Part shown: piece by piece, positions 34,255-44,200 of the stretch
Position numbering within the stretch: the first letter of the stretch is position 1
How the letters are laid out: the number at the start of each line of letters is the position of its first letter
Assembly: GCA_934481355.1 (NCBI GenBank)
Contig: CAKSPH010000002.1
Coordinates: 62,001-126,000, forward strand
Reading direction: 5' to 3'
From: an uncultured Oscillospiraceae bacterium
GTDB lineage: Bacteria; Bacillota; Clostridia; Oscillospirales; Ruminococcaceae
DNA: 64,000 nucleotides
Position numbers and translations under genes: made by a program
The notes under the pieces: model-generated
Seen by the model: the letters and a program-made list of their open reading frames with translations, nothing else
Databases searched by the model: none
What the model was told of the DNA's origin: nothing

Positions 34255-35125
34255 TTATTTGTCCTCCGTTTTTTATTCCGTATATTACACGGATCACGCC
34301 GCACAGATCCTTTTTGTACTGCGCGGTCATTCCGCATTCTTCAAATATCCGCATGACGTCGTTCTCCTGACCCATGCCTATCTCCGCCGCAAGCATTCCG
34401 CCGGGCTTCAGCTTCGCGCCCCACAGCGGTATCATTCTGCGGTAGTAGTCCAGACCGTCCTCGCCGCCGAAAAGCGCCGTTTCCGGCTCGTGCGCGACCT
34501 CCGTCTGGAGCTCCCGCATATCCTGCGCCGTGAGGTAAGGCGGGTTCGTGACAATCAAGTCCAGCGCCGGGAGCCTGTCCGCGCTATCCTGCGAGAGCAC
34601 GTCCACACGGAGCGCTTCGCACAGCCCCTGGACTCCGTTCAGTTCTATATTCCTGCGGAGGTATCCCAGCGCCTGCTCTGAAAGCTCCAGCAGCTTCACC
34701 GGCACCCCGGCGAGCTTCGCCAGGGTTATCCCGATACAGCCGCTCCCCGCGCAGAGGTCTGCCGCAAGGAATCCCGCGCCTTTTCGCCCCTTCGCAAAGG
34801 AGACCGCAAGCTCCGCGATGGTCTCGGTGTCCTGCCGGGGGATAAGCACTCCCTCGCCGACATAAAACGGAAGTCCGTAGAATTCCCACTCGCCCAGAAT
34901 ATACTGGAGCGGCTCCCCGGAAAGCCTGCGGGAAACGGCTTCATGCGCCGCCCGGGTCTTGTCCTCCGGGACTTCCAGCGCCGGAAACAGCAGCATATCG
35001 TTCCTTGTGACCCCGCAGAATTTCACCAGGAGCTGCTCCGCGTCAAACTGCGGATTGTCGATGCCGCCGTCCGAAAGGGCGCGTATGCAGGCTTTACGCA
35101 GAGAGCCGATATTCACGCCGCTCAC
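34247..35125 (-). CDS. prmC: Release factor glutamine methyltransferase PrmC
   Basis: This 292-residue SAM methyltransferase modifies the GGQ glutamine of RF1 and RF2. It has [32 protein letters not shown] in the N-terminal part, [15 protein letters not shown] as SAM motif I, and the catalytic [10 protein letters not shown]. The GTG start at 35125 overlaps the DUF1385 stop as GTGA. A second GTG three codons later is also possible. The usual partner prfA is not here; recA follows instead. Confidence 0.93.
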   Translation of the reverse strand: MSGVNIGSLRKACIRALSDGGIDNPQFDAEQLLVKFCGVTRNDMLLFPALEVPEDKTRAAHEAVSRRLSGEPLQYILGEWEFYGLPFYVGEGVLIPRQDTETIAELAVSFAKGRKGAGFLAADLCAGSGCIGITLAKLAGVPVKLLELSEQALGYLRRNIELNGVQGLCEALRVDVLSQDSADRLPALDLIVTNPPYLTAQDMRELQTEVAHEPETALFGGEDGLDYYRRMIPLWGAKLKPGGMLAAEIGMGQENDVMRIFEECGMTAQYKKDLCGVIRVIYGIKNGGQING

Positions 35126-36186
35126 CAGTTGTCGTCCTCGCCCTCTCTGGGCAGGCAGGGAGTCACCGCCGCAATGGCAACCTCTATCATGGAGTCGTCG
35201 GGCTCCCTGGTGGTTATCCTCTGCATCCACAGCCCCGGCGCGGAGAATATCTTCGTGACTATGTTGTCATAACGCCCCGCAATACGGATAAGCTCATACG
35301 CGAATCCCACTACTATCGGCAGGAGTATCAGCTTGCACACCGTCCGCAGGAGTATCGCCACCGTGTCGCTGCTGAGGTGCAGCCACTCCTTGAAAAGCTC
35401 CGGCGTTATCGGCACCACGCTGTACACCAGAATACTCACCAGCAGCGTGATTATGATGAAGCTGGTGCCGCACCTCGGGTGGAATCTCGTCATAGGGCGC
35501 ACATTCTCCACCGTGAGGGGCTTCCCCGCCTCATAGCAGGCGATGGTCTTGTGCTCCGCCCCGTGGTAGCGGTACATTCTGTGCATATCCTTGGTAAGCG
35601 AAGTCACCCACATATACGCAACGAAAATGATTATCTTCATCACGCCCTCGAATACGGTGCGCCAGCCGGAGATATCCACCGACTTCACCATCACGAAGCT
35701 CCCCTCGGGAAGCCCCGGAAGCACCGCTGAAAGCGCGCTGTACGGCTCCGTCGGGAGCAGGCTCTCTATCCATGTGAAAAGGTAGCTCGGCAGCAGCAGG
35801 AAAAGGAACACCGCAAGCGCCGTGCCTATCACCATGGCTATCGCCATTATCGCGCCGGTGAGCTTGTCGCCGAGCTTCTCGTCCAGCCACTTTTCGAACT
35901 TTGAGGGCTCTTCTTCCTCCTCGTCGTCCATCATGCCGCTTTTCTCCGCGGATTTCATCAGGCATTTATAGCCCTCGCCGAGCTGCTGCACAAAGTTCAC
36001 GCTTCCGCGTATTAACGGGCACCTGTTGTACCACTTCTTCGGCCTGATGTCCCATTCCTCGACGTCTATTTCTCCGTCCTTGGTGCGGACTGCCATGGCG
36101 CCCTTGGAAACGCCTTTCATCATTACGCCCTCGATAAGCGCCTGACCTCCGATCGAGGTCTTTTTTCCTGTATTCTTACTGCCCAT
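35122..36186 (-). CDS. DUF1385 family membrane protein (YqhQ type)
   Basis: This 354-residue protein has the family start SIGGQALIEGVMMKG, a cytoplasmic segment with KFEKWLDEKLG, at least four membrane segments, and the signature MYRYHGAEHKTIACYEAGKPLTVENVRPMTRFHPRCGTSF. Function is not established for the family. The gene commonly precedes prmC in Clostridia, as here. The ATG at 36186 follows GAAAGGAG and overlaps the histidine kinase stop by 11 bases. Confidence 0.9.
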   Translation of the reverse strand: MGSKNTGKKTSIGGQALIEGVMMKGVSKGAMAVRTKDGEIDVEEWDIRPKKWYNRCPLIRGSVNFVQQLGEGYKCLMKSAEKSGMMDDEEEEEPSKFEKWLDEKLGDKLTGAIMAIAMVIGTALAVFLFLLLPSYLFTWIESLLPTEPYSALSAVLPGLPEGSFVMVKSVDISGWRTVFEGVMKIIIFVAYMWVTSLTKDMHRMYRYHGAEHKTIACYEAGKPLTVENVRPMTRFHPRCGTSFIIITLLVSILVYSVVPITPELFKEWLHLSSDTVAILLRTVCKLILLPIVVGFAYELIRIAGRYDNIVTKIFSAPGLWMQRITTREPDDSMIEVAIAAVTPCLPREGEDDNW

Positions 36187-37624
36187 CAGGGTCGCTCCTT
36201 TCGTTCATCTGCTTCAGCGGCAGGGTTATCCTCACGGTGGTGCCCTTTCCGAGCACGCTGTCGATATCCAGCGTCCCGCCATGCATTGAGATTATCTCGT
36301 CCGCGACCGCAAGCCCTATGCCGCTTCCGCGCCGGGTGCTGTTCGCCTTGTAGAACTTCGCCTTGACCCTGGGCAGGTCAGCCGCTGAAATGCCTATCCC
36401 CGTGTCGGCTACGGTTATCGTCAGCGTGGAGTTGTCCTTTTCCACGGTGATATCCACGGTTCCGCCGGGGTCTGTGTATTTTATCGCGTTGTCTATCACG
36501 TTTATGAACACCTGACGGAGCCTGTTCTTGTCGCCGTATACCACGCACAGGAACTCCGGCTCGGTGTAGCGTATCGTCTTGTTTTCCTTGCGCGCCTTGT
36601 CGGTGTAGATGAGCAGCGCGTCGTCCAGCTCCGCGATGATATCGGTGTTCGCCATATGGAGCGAGAACCTGCCGTTCTGTATCCGCGAGAAATCGAGCAG
36701 CTCCTCCACCATCGCCTCAAGGCGGCCTGTTTCGTGGGTGATGACGGTCATTCCCTTGCGGTAGGTTTCCTCGTCGTAGCCCGCCTCAAGAGTTTCGCTC
36801 CAGCCCTTTATGGCGGTCAGCGGCGTGCGGAGCTCATGCGATACCGAGGAGATGAAGTCATTCTTTATCGCCTCGGAGTTCTCCAGCTCGTCCGCCATAT
36901 CGTTGAACACCCGGGAGAGCTCGCCTATCTCGTCGTTGTTGCGGATAGCGATGCGCTCGGAGAAATCGCCCTTTGCCAGTTTCTTTGCGGTGACGCTTAT
37001 CTGCATGAGCGGAACGCATATGGACTTTACGAAGTACATTCCGCTGAACACCACCAGCAGGATTATCCCCACGCTCACCACCAGCGAAGCGAGCATTATC
37101 GCGGAAAGCTGATTGTCTATAAGCGTCATGGAGGCGACGTACCTCAGCGCGTTGTAGGAGCTGCTAGGCTGGGCTATCATTACAGTCACGGCGATGATGT
37201 TCTCGCCGTTTTCATAGCCATGGAACACTCCGACGCCCTCCGGGGACTTCATAGCCGCGTCGTAGTCCGGCATATTGTAGCCCCCGTCCGGGGAGAATCC
37301 GCTGCTGCTGAGCGTGACCTCGCCGCTGCGGTTAATGGACATCATCTCCATCTGTTCCTTCTTGTCGAAGCCCTCGATGAGCTCCCGCACCTCGGTTGAG
37401 TAGTTCACCGCCATGTCCTCGTACAGACGTGAGAGCACCGTGGCGGTGGCGTTAGCCTCGGAAACGAGGTAGTTCTCCGCCGAGCCGTAGTAGTACTGCC
37501 GCGTGAAGTAGTAAATGCAGACGTTCACGATGACAAGCAGGACTCCGACCACGCTGAGCGTGTTGAACATCCACCTGCCGGCGATGGAGCTGCGCAGCCT
37601 CATGTGCTGGGTCTTTCCGTCCAT
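36176..37624 (-). CDS. Sensor histidine kinase
   Basis: This is a 482-residue membrane kinase. Two membrane segments (about 15-40 and 180-205) bracket an extracellular sensor domain of about 140 residues. HAMP follows (LAKGDFSERIAIRNNDEIGELSRVFNDMADEL), then HisKA with phosphorylated His in SSVSHELRTPLTAIKGW. The ATPase domain has VIDNAIKYTDPGG (N box), VADTGIGIS (G1) and RGSGIGLAVADEI (G2). The start at 37624 overlaps the response regulator stop; an ATG four codons earlier is possible. The sensed signal is unknown. Confidence 0.93.
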   Translation of the reverse strand: MDGKTQHMRLRSSIAGRWMFNTLSVVGVLLVIVNVCIYYFTRQYYYGSAENYLVSEANATATVLSRLYEDMAVNYSTEVRELIEGFDKKEQMEMMSINRSGEVTLSSSGFSPDGGYNMPDYDAAMKSPEGVGVFHGYENGENIIAVTVMIAQPSSSYNALRYVASMTLIDNQLSAIMLASLVVSVGIILLVVFSGMYFVKSICVPLMQISVTAKKLAKGDFSERIAIRNNDEIGELSRVFNDMADELENSEAIKNDFISSVSHELRTPLTAIKGWSETLEAGYDEETYRKGMTVITHETGRLEAMVEELLDFSRIQNGRFSLHMANTDIIAELDDALLIYTDKARKENKTIRYTEPEFLCVVYGDKNRLRQVFINVIDNAIKYTDPGGTVDITVEKDNSTLTITVADTGIGISAADLPRVKAKFYKANSTRRGSGIGLAVADEIISMHGGTLDIDSVLGKGTTVRITLPLKQMNERSDPDGQ

Positions 37625-38319
37625 CAGCCGTTCCATTTATAGCCGAAGCCCCATATCGTCTGTATGTACTGCGGATTGGAGGGGTCCTCCTCAATCTTCA
37701 TGCGGAGCCTGCGGATATTCACGTCCACTACCTTGTCGTCGCCGTAGTACGCCTCGCCCCAGATATGGTGCAGGATGGTCTTTCTGTCCAGCGCGGTGCC
37801 GCGGTTCTTCATCAGGTATTCCATGATGTGGTACTCAACCTGCGTCAGCTCGATGGGAGCGCCGTTTTTAAGCACCGTGCGGCTCTGGTAATCCAGCGTG
37901 AACGGCCCGGAGGCTATGTTGCGCACCGTCTCCTGACGGGTCTGGCTGACGTTCACGCGGCGGTAGATGGCGTCCACGCGCGCCACCAGCTCGGACGGTG
38001 AGAAGGGCTTGGTAACGTAGTCGTCCGCGCCTATCATCAGACAGTTCACCTTGTCCATCTCCTGGCTTTTCGCGGAGAGCATGATTATGCCTATCTCGCT
38101 GCTCTGCTCCCTTATCCAGCGGCAGAGCGCGAAGCCGTCCATTCCGGGCATCATGATGTCAAGCAGCGCAACGTCGAAATTGCCCTTCTGCTCGGTGTAG
38201 ACCTTCACCGCGTCCTCGCCGCAGGAAACGTCCACCACATCGTAGCCGCTTCTAACAAGATTTATCACAACGAAGTCGCGGATAGCGTCCTCGTCCTCGC
38301 AAACAAGAATTCGTTTCAT
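37624..38319 (-). CDS. OmpR-family response regulator
   Basis: This 231-residue regulator has a receiver domain with the acidic pocket in LVCEDEDAIRDF, phospho-acceptor Asp in VALLDIMMPGMDGF, and YVTKPFSP with the conserved Lys. A winged-helix DNA-binding domain follows from about residue 135 (YHIMEYLMKNRGTALDRKTI and VVDVNIRRLRMKIE). It is partnered with the kinase directly downstream and follows the lipoprotein gene by 10 bases. Target genes are not identifiable here. Confidence 0.95.
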   Translation of the reverse strand: MKRILVCEDEDAIRDFVVINLVRSGYDVVDVSCGEDAVKVYTEQKGNFDVALLDIMMPGMDGFALCRWIREQSSEIGIIMLSAKSQEMDKVNCLMIGADDYVTKPFSPSELVARVDAIYRRVNVSQTRQETVRNIASGPFTLDYQSRTVLKNGAPIELTQVEYHIMEYLMKNRGTALDRKTILHHIWGEAYYGDDKVVDVNIRRLRMKIEEDPSNPQYIQTIWGFGYKWNG

Positions 38320-38329
38320 ATTACCTCTC

Positions 38330-39673
38330 TCACAGAATTATCAGGCTGTTCTGGAGCTCGCTCTCGGTGAGGGCAAGGGTACCGGTAAGGTAGCCCGTGC
38401 TTTCCTTTATGCATATCACGCTCTCCTCGTTTTCGCCTATCATGCGGAAATCCTTGGAGTTCACAAGCCGCTCCGTGTCCTCTTTGTCTATCGTCCGTAT
38501 GCGCAGGAGTTCTGTGCTTTTGTCCACCGTCACGCCCTTTTCGGCGCTGTACGAAATGAACACTATCTCGTCGTCCTGCGAATTGACCACTGCGGAGACT
38601 ATCCCCTGCCATCGGCTTGGGAAGATCAGCGCGAAGTTGTACTTGCTGCTGTAATAGCTGTAAAATCTGCGCTTGTAGGCGTTTTTTTCCACGCAGTACC
38701 ACTCGACCGCGCAGAGCTGCTCCGACTTCTGGAGCGTTTCGTAGCCCGGCAGCGGGGTCATGGATGGTATCTCAACATAACCGTCGCCGTCGATGTCCCG
38801 GCAGCGGATATCGGTCATGTAATCGTTAGTGAACCTTGAGATAAGGTTGTACGATGTGCCGTCCGCGCCGACCCTGCGGTTGACCGGGCTGGTTATGCGG
38901 CCTCCGGCGCAGTATACCACGTCCGTGCCGTACTGCCCGCCGCCCCTGGAATAATCAAGGAACAGCGCCGTGGCGCCCTCGGAAAGCTCGCCCTTTGTCA
39001 CGCCGATATAATCCGCCGCAACGCCGCTGAGCTGCGTTTCGCTGAGCTTCCGGAAACCATCGTCCGTTCGGGTGAACATCATCGCCGTTGCCATCTGGGA
39101 CACCTTGTCCGGGACCACCGTAACAAGCTCCTGCTCGCCGTCGGCGTTGAGGTCGATGACCTCCATGCAGGAATAGCTGGAGCTGTACAGCTCCGACATT
39201 ATGCCGTCCGCGTAGTTCATCACGCTGACCGTCCTTTCGGTCTGGTTCAGCATGGAATAGCACACGATGATCTCCGTGGAATTGCAGCTTCCCAGGTTTG
39301 CGAAGCTGATGCTGTCCACCTCGCTGCCGACGCACGCGAGGTCGTAGACCGCCTCCCACTTTCCGTCGGCGTTCTTGTCCAGGACTTTCAGCCGAAGAGC
39401 GCTCTCGCCGGACTGCACCGACTGGCTCTCGTAAAACACCAGCGCCTCTTCCCCGGGGTCCGAGTCGATATCCTGAAGCACGAACGCCGAGCGGAAGTCG
39501 CCGCCCCGCGGGTATTTCAGCCGTATCGAGCTGCCGGAGCTGTTTATCAGCGCCTGATATATCTCGCTCTGCTCCTGCGTGAGCTTCGGCGCGGTGAGAA
39601 GATTCTCCACCGAAGCCCCGGAGCACCCGGTCAGCGCCAGCGCCGCCGTGACCGCCGCCGTTAAGCGGAGCAT
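38330..39673 (-). CDS. Putative lipoprotein with FG-GAP/VCBS-like repeats
   Basis: This 447-residue protein begins with a lipoprotein signal (RLTAAVTAALALTGCSG, Cys about residue 17). The mature part has several calcium-site-like or beta-propeller repeat motifs: LQDIDSDPGEEALVFYE, VIDLNADGEQELVTVV and CRDIDGDGYVEIPSM. These resemble FG-GAP/VCBS-type repeats. It is probably anchored outside the membrane. It lies 10 bases upstream of the response regulator, so it may be an accessory or target of that system. Precise role unknown. Confidence 0.8.
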   Translation of the reverse strand: MLRLTAAVTAALALTGCSGASVENLLTAPKLTQEQSEIYQALINSSGSSIRLKYPRGGDFRSAFVLQDIDSDPGEEALVFYESQSVQSGESALRLKVLDKNADGKWEAVYDLACVGSEVDSISFANLGSCNSTEIIVCYSMLNQTERTVSVMNYADGIMSELYSSSYSCMEVIDLNADGEQELVTVVPDKVSQMATAMMFTRTDDGFRKLSETQLSGVAADYIGVTKGELSEGATALFLDYSRGGGQYGTDVVYCAGGRITSPVNRRVGADGTSYNLISRFTNDYMTDIRCRDIDGDGYVEIPSMTPLPGYETLQKSEQLCAVEWYCVEKNAYKRRFYSYYSSKYNFALIFPSRWQGIVSAVVNSQDDEIVFISYSAEKGVTVDKSTELLRIRTIDKEDTERLVNSKDFRMIGENEESVICIKESTGYLTGTLALTESELQNSLIIL

Positions 39674-39730
39674 TTTTCTGTGACCTCTGACCGGAAACAC
39701 CACCTGTCTTTAGAAATCAGCTGCCCTTGC

Positions 39731-40732
39731 TCAGTCCTGAGCGCCGTCGTTATCTTCCGCCGTTTCAGGCTCTTCCAGCGCTGTAAGCTCAGCGGAATCA
39801 GCGGGCTCAGCCTCCGTTTCCGCCGCCTCTGCCGGCTTGTCGGAGGGCTTCATATACAGGGCGATGAGCGTCACAGCGATAAACACTCCCGCCGCCATAA
39901 GCGGAGCTGGAACGAAGCTCATGTAATACGCATGGTCGCCGTGACCCATCTGGTAGAGCATTTCCGCCTGAGTTTTGCTGGTTACTATGCGGGAGGCCGC
40001 CTCGGCAGGGCCGGCAAGCGCCATGAATATCACAGCGAGACCGTTTCCGAGGATAGCGACCGCGGATACCGCTCCGGAGACCGCAAGCGCCTGACGTGTG
40101 CGCTTTCCCTCGTTGCCGGAGAGAAACGCCGCAAGCTGCATGAAGAACACCGCCGCAAACACCATGCACATACAATTGATGAGGTACTCCGGAACGGTGG
40201 TGACCGCCATGTTTTCAAGGAACACGTTTATTCCGCAGAGGGTGTAGTACACCGCTCCGACGGTCAGCGAGAAGCCGAGCCCCGGCTTGAATTCCTTCCT
40301 GTAGAGGATAACGAACGCAGAGACCAGCATTATTGCGCCGAACAGGAAATCCACCACCATCATGAACGGGGACGGCGAAATGTTGCTCCCCTCCGGAATG
40401 ACCGCCTCGGCATAACCGGAATACAGCGCGCCCATCGCCGGCAGCAGGAGCCCGAAGCCGACAGCGCCGGCTCTGCCGTCAGTCACCTGAGATACCTCGT
40501 TAGTGTAGAGCGCGGAGCCTTTTTTCCTGTCGAGCACCGCCGCGGCGACCGCGGCTATCAGGGTGACTCCCACCGCCAGCCAGAAGCAGGCGTTCATAAA
40601 GAAACCGTTATCATCCTTAAGAAATCCCATCGTCATATCCGTGCCCGCGCCTATCTGGGCGGCTCTTGCCGCAAAAGCCAGAGCCCACGCCGGGATAATA
40701 AGCCACAGCCCAAGTCTGCTGTTTTTATTCAT
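39731..40732 (-). CDS. Unrecognised multi-pass membrane protein
   Basis: This 333-residue protein has about seven hydrophobic segments (residues 8-30, 45-65, 92-112, 125-145, 158-178, 188-208, 240-290 region) and a C-terminal tail of about 40 residues rich in Ala, Glu and Asp. No family motif was recognised. It lies 57 bases upstream of the lipoprotein and may be in the same transcript as the two-component system. No transport or enzyme motif is visible, so no function is proposed. Confidence 0.75.
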   Translation of the reverse strand: MNKNSRLGLWLIIPAWALAFAARAAQIGAGTDMTMGFLKDDNGFFMNACFWLAVGVTLIAAVAAAVLDRKKGSALYTNEVSQVTDGRAGAVGFGLLLPAMGALYSGYAEAVIPEGSNISPSPFMMVVDFLFGAIMLVSAFVILYRKEFKPGLGFSLTVGAVYYTLCGINVFLENMAVTTVPEYLINCMCMVFAAVFFMQLAAFLSGNEGKRTRQALAVSGAVSAVAILGNGLAVIFMALAGPAEAASRIVTSKTQAEMLYQMGHGDHAYYMSFVPAPLMAAGVFIAVTLIALYMKPSDKPAEAAETEAEPADSAELTALEEPETAEDNDGAQD

Positions 40733-40818
40733 GATCTGTTATGCTCCTTGTAAAATACAAAACTGTGAATGATATCCGTAAATCGCGGCAGTACAGCCGT
40801 GCGGACATATCTCATTTT

Positions 40819-40847
40819 ATTTTATCACATATTAAAATATAATTCAA
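40819..40847 (-). promoter_or_regulatory. Probable promoter of the membrane protein/lipoprotein/two-component run
   Basis: TTGAAT (40847-40842) and TAAAAT (40824-40819) are 17 bases apart on the minus strand, in an A/T-rich stretch about 90 bases before the ATG at 40732. Confidence 0.6.
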
Positions 40848-40899
40848 GTCCTTTTTTCGCCCAGAACGAGTTTTCACAAGAATTACACCCGGAATAGTG

Positions 40900-40929
40900 A
40901 AAAAAGGGACTGCCGCTGCTGGCAGTCCC
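40900..40929 (-). terminator. Rho-independent terminator downstream of the GH2 operon
   Basis: A perfect 9-base stem (GGGACTGCC and GGCAGTCCC, 40921-40929 with 40906-40914, 6-base loop) is followed by TTTTTTC on the minus strand. It lies nearly 290 bases beyond the GH2 stop, with a repeat element between. Confidence 0.85.
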
Positions 40930-40931
40930 TC

Positions 40932-41190
40932 CAGTCTGTCGAAAAAGTCAAAAGAACAGAAAATTTTACAGAAGCAGTGGGGGAAAACTCTTGTTTTCCC
41001 CCACACCCCTTTAGCGCCCTGAAAACGTTAAAGCCGCACTCCGTGCGGAGTCGCGGGGCTCTGCCCCACACCCCGCCAGCCTTTTATTAGTTTACGCCGG
41101 AAGCGAAGCGTATTCAAGGCGTAAATTAGAGGCTGGACCGAAAACTTTCATAGCGCTACGCGCAAATTTTATAGGTTTTTCGACAGTCTG
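40932..41190. mobile_element. MITE-like 259-bp element with terminal inverted repeats
   Basis: The ends are CAGTCTGTCGAAAAA (40932-40946) and its inverted copy with one mismatch (41176-41190). Inside are further palindromes: GGGGGAAAA-N6-TTTTCCCCC (40979-41002), CCGCAC-N3-GTGCGG (41034-41048), GGGGC-N3-GCCCC (41055-41067), and an imperfect stem ending in GGCGTAAATTAGAGGCTGG. There is no coding potential and no obvious target-site duplication. It sits between the GH2 stop codon and the operon terminator. Confidence 0.65.
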
Positions 41191-41212
41191 CACGCCGGAA
41201 TTACGGCGTTTA

Positions 41213-44200
41213 TTACTTCACAAACCTGAACCAGCTGAAATCGAAATTGCTGCCCGGCAGGAATGTAAACGACACATTCTGCTTTCCGCTCACGCCGGCA
41301 AGCTGGAATTCCCTCTCGCAGGATGCTGGGTCGTCCGTCCTAAATTCGCAGAGGATACGCTGTTCGCCGTCGGCGTTCTTCAGCACCAGATGTATGCTGT
41401 TGAGCGGCAGCGGGGAGGCTCCGCATATCACAACCTCTGAGGGCTGTTCCGCGGTAAAATCGAACTCCCCGAAATCAAGCACGACGTTGTTTCCGATTCC
41501 GGTGACGCTCCCTCCGCTAACGGTGAACTTGTCGCCATAAATATGCTCTGCGTCTGCGGCGTTGTTTCCGGAGAATTCCCTGCGGCGGCGCTCGAACGTG
41601 AATCCGCTTACCTGATAGCCGCTGTCGCTCTCTATCGCGAATGTGCGGACTCCGCGCAGGAGCTTCGGCAGTCTGAAGGTTTCAGGCTTGAATACCATCC
41701 ACTCGGGCTGCTTGTGATAGGTGTAGGTTCCAAGGAGCTCGCCGCCCTCGCCGGGAATACCGTCATAGAAACGGATATCCACAGGATCAAGGGTGTTTGC
41801 CCAGATGGAAACCTCCAGCGTGTCAGCTCCGTCAGGTCCGAAATCAACATTCTCATACGCCGCCCACGAAGTCCCGCCGAACGCGAAGCCTATTCCACGG
41901 TTCACGCCGTTGCCGAGATTCTCGCTCCCGCGGCTGTTGAGACCTGCGGGAACAAACTCATACGGATCCATGAACGCGCTTCCCAGCCCCTCCGCAGCGA
42001 ACGGAAGAACCGAAAGCAGGTGAAGGCGCTGTGTGCCGTTCCTGCACATAGCCCGGAGGAAAAATTCTCCATCGCCCTTAGCTCTTACAACGACAGTATT
42101 ATCAGGCCGAACTTCAAGCTCCGCAATGTTCGTGGTGATTCCGTTTATGTTGGTAACGCGGTACTCAACTTCCTGCGTATAATCAGAGCCAGCCGGGTAA
42201 ATCTCCGTGCGCACCGTTATTTCGCGCTTTTCCGGGGTGAGCTTCAGCGCGTCCGCGCACAGCTCCAGCTTTCTGACGGGGAGTTCGTCAGTTCTGCCGC
42301 ACTCGGTGGGAGCTGCGGAAACTCTTTCATTGCAGGAGGTTCCCGGAACCATCACGGCGGGCACCGCGCGGATCGTTACCGTTTCCTCCGGGAGCCCCGG
42401 AGATGTCAGCGTTACGCGGATTTCTCCGGTCTCGCCAGTGGCTCCTATGACCGCCAGCAGTCTGCCCGAAAACAGGCGGCGGGAAGTTCCCTTGTACTGG
42501 TCGTAGTCCGTGCTGTCGCCGTTATCCATGCCAAGAAGCCTGCCGGCGCCATCCACGCTGATGTTAACGCGGTTTCCTGCGTTCGCGCAGAACGTTCCGT
42601 TCTCGTCGTATGCGGCGATTTCAACGTATATCAGATCCTCGCCGTCCGCGCGGAGCCCCGTCTTGTCCGGGACTGCCTCAATGCGCACTGCGTCGCCGAA
42701 TGAGCGCACCGCGTCCTCCGCTATGACCGCGCCGCTCTCGTCAAATGCGACCGCTTTCAGCTCTCCCTTGTGATAGGGGATAATATAATCTGCGGTGAGC
42801 TGCTTTCCGTGGGCGTGGTCGATATTGAAAGCGCCCTGAGAAGCTCCGTTCAGGAAAAGCTCCACCCGGGGAGCGTTAGAGCACACGCGCACGTCTATCG
42901 GCTGACCCTCGTTGAAGTCCCAGTGCGGGAATATGTGCACGAAGGGCGATTTCTTGTAATCCGTCCATTCGGCGCGGAAAACATACGCGCTGTCCTTCGG
43001 GAATCCCGCAGTGTCGTACTGACCGAAATAGGAATTCTTCGTGCTGTAGGGTGTAGGCTCGCCGATATAGTCAAAGCCAGTCCAGATGAACTGCCCGGCG
43101 CAGAATTCCGCGTCCCTGTCCCTGATTATGCAGTCCTCGGTGTTCTTCGCACCCCAGCCGGTGCAGCTGTTTCCAAGGGAGGAGCACTGCTCGTCATCGT
43201 CCGCAAGCACAGTCTGAGAAAGCGGGAAGTGGTAGATACCGCGGCTCTGTACGACCGATGCTGTCTCGCTGCCGTAAATCGCCCAGTCCGGGTGCTTTTC
43301 GTGGTGCTCGTTATACAGACGCTCGCCGTAGTTGTATCCCGCCAGCTTCAGGATATCCGCGCACTTCTGACCGTTCTCCCACTGCATAAAGTTGGAGCCG
43401 AAAGTTACATAGCCGTTTCCGCGCGGGTCGTGGAGCTGTACAAGGCGCTTCAGAAGCGCCGTTACCTCCTGACCGCGCTCGTCGGCATGGGTGTCGAAAA
43501 TCTCGTTGCCCACGCTCCAGCCGATGATGGAGGGTCGGTTTCTGTCGCGGCGTATCCATGAAGCCACGTCGCGCTCCACCCACTCGTCAAAGAAACGCGC
43601 GTAGTCGTACTCCGTCTTGGAGCGCTCCCACATATCGAAGCCCTCGGAAAGTATCAGCATTCCAGTCTCGTCCGCAAGATCCATGAACTCCTCAGCCGGC
43701 ATATTGTGGGAGGTGCGTATCGCGTTCACGCCCATCTCGCGGAGCTTCCTGAATCTGCGGCGCAGCGCGGTTTTATTCGATACCGCGCCCAGACAGCCGT
43801 TGTCGTGGTGTTCGCAGGAGCCGTGCAGCTTGACGTGCCTGCCGTTCAGGAAAAATCCGCGGTCCGCGGTGAACTCTATCTTCCTGAATCCGAAGCGCTG
43901 GGATATTCTCTGAATGACCTCGCCGCCGCGGAGTATCTCGGAAACCAGCGTGTAAAGATTCGGGGATTCGATATCCCAGAGAGCGGGGGCGCTCACATTG
44001 AGTTTCTGTGTCGTGAGGGAATACGTGTTACCGGGGACTCTTACCGCCTCCGGAATGCAGGAGATATCCACGGCGCAGGCGTCGGATACTGCGGAAGCGA
44101 CTTCGTTTCCGGCGCTGTCCAGAATGGTGCTGCGGACCTCCACGCCGGCAATGGGAGTTCCCGCCGGGCGCAGTATCTCGGAGGTTATCTCAGCCGTCCA

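Noticed and set aside
41192..41209. ACGCCG-N6-CGGCGT hairpin after the GH2 stop as the operon terminator
   Set aside because: It lacks a following T-run on the minus strand; the hairpin at 40900-40929 has one.
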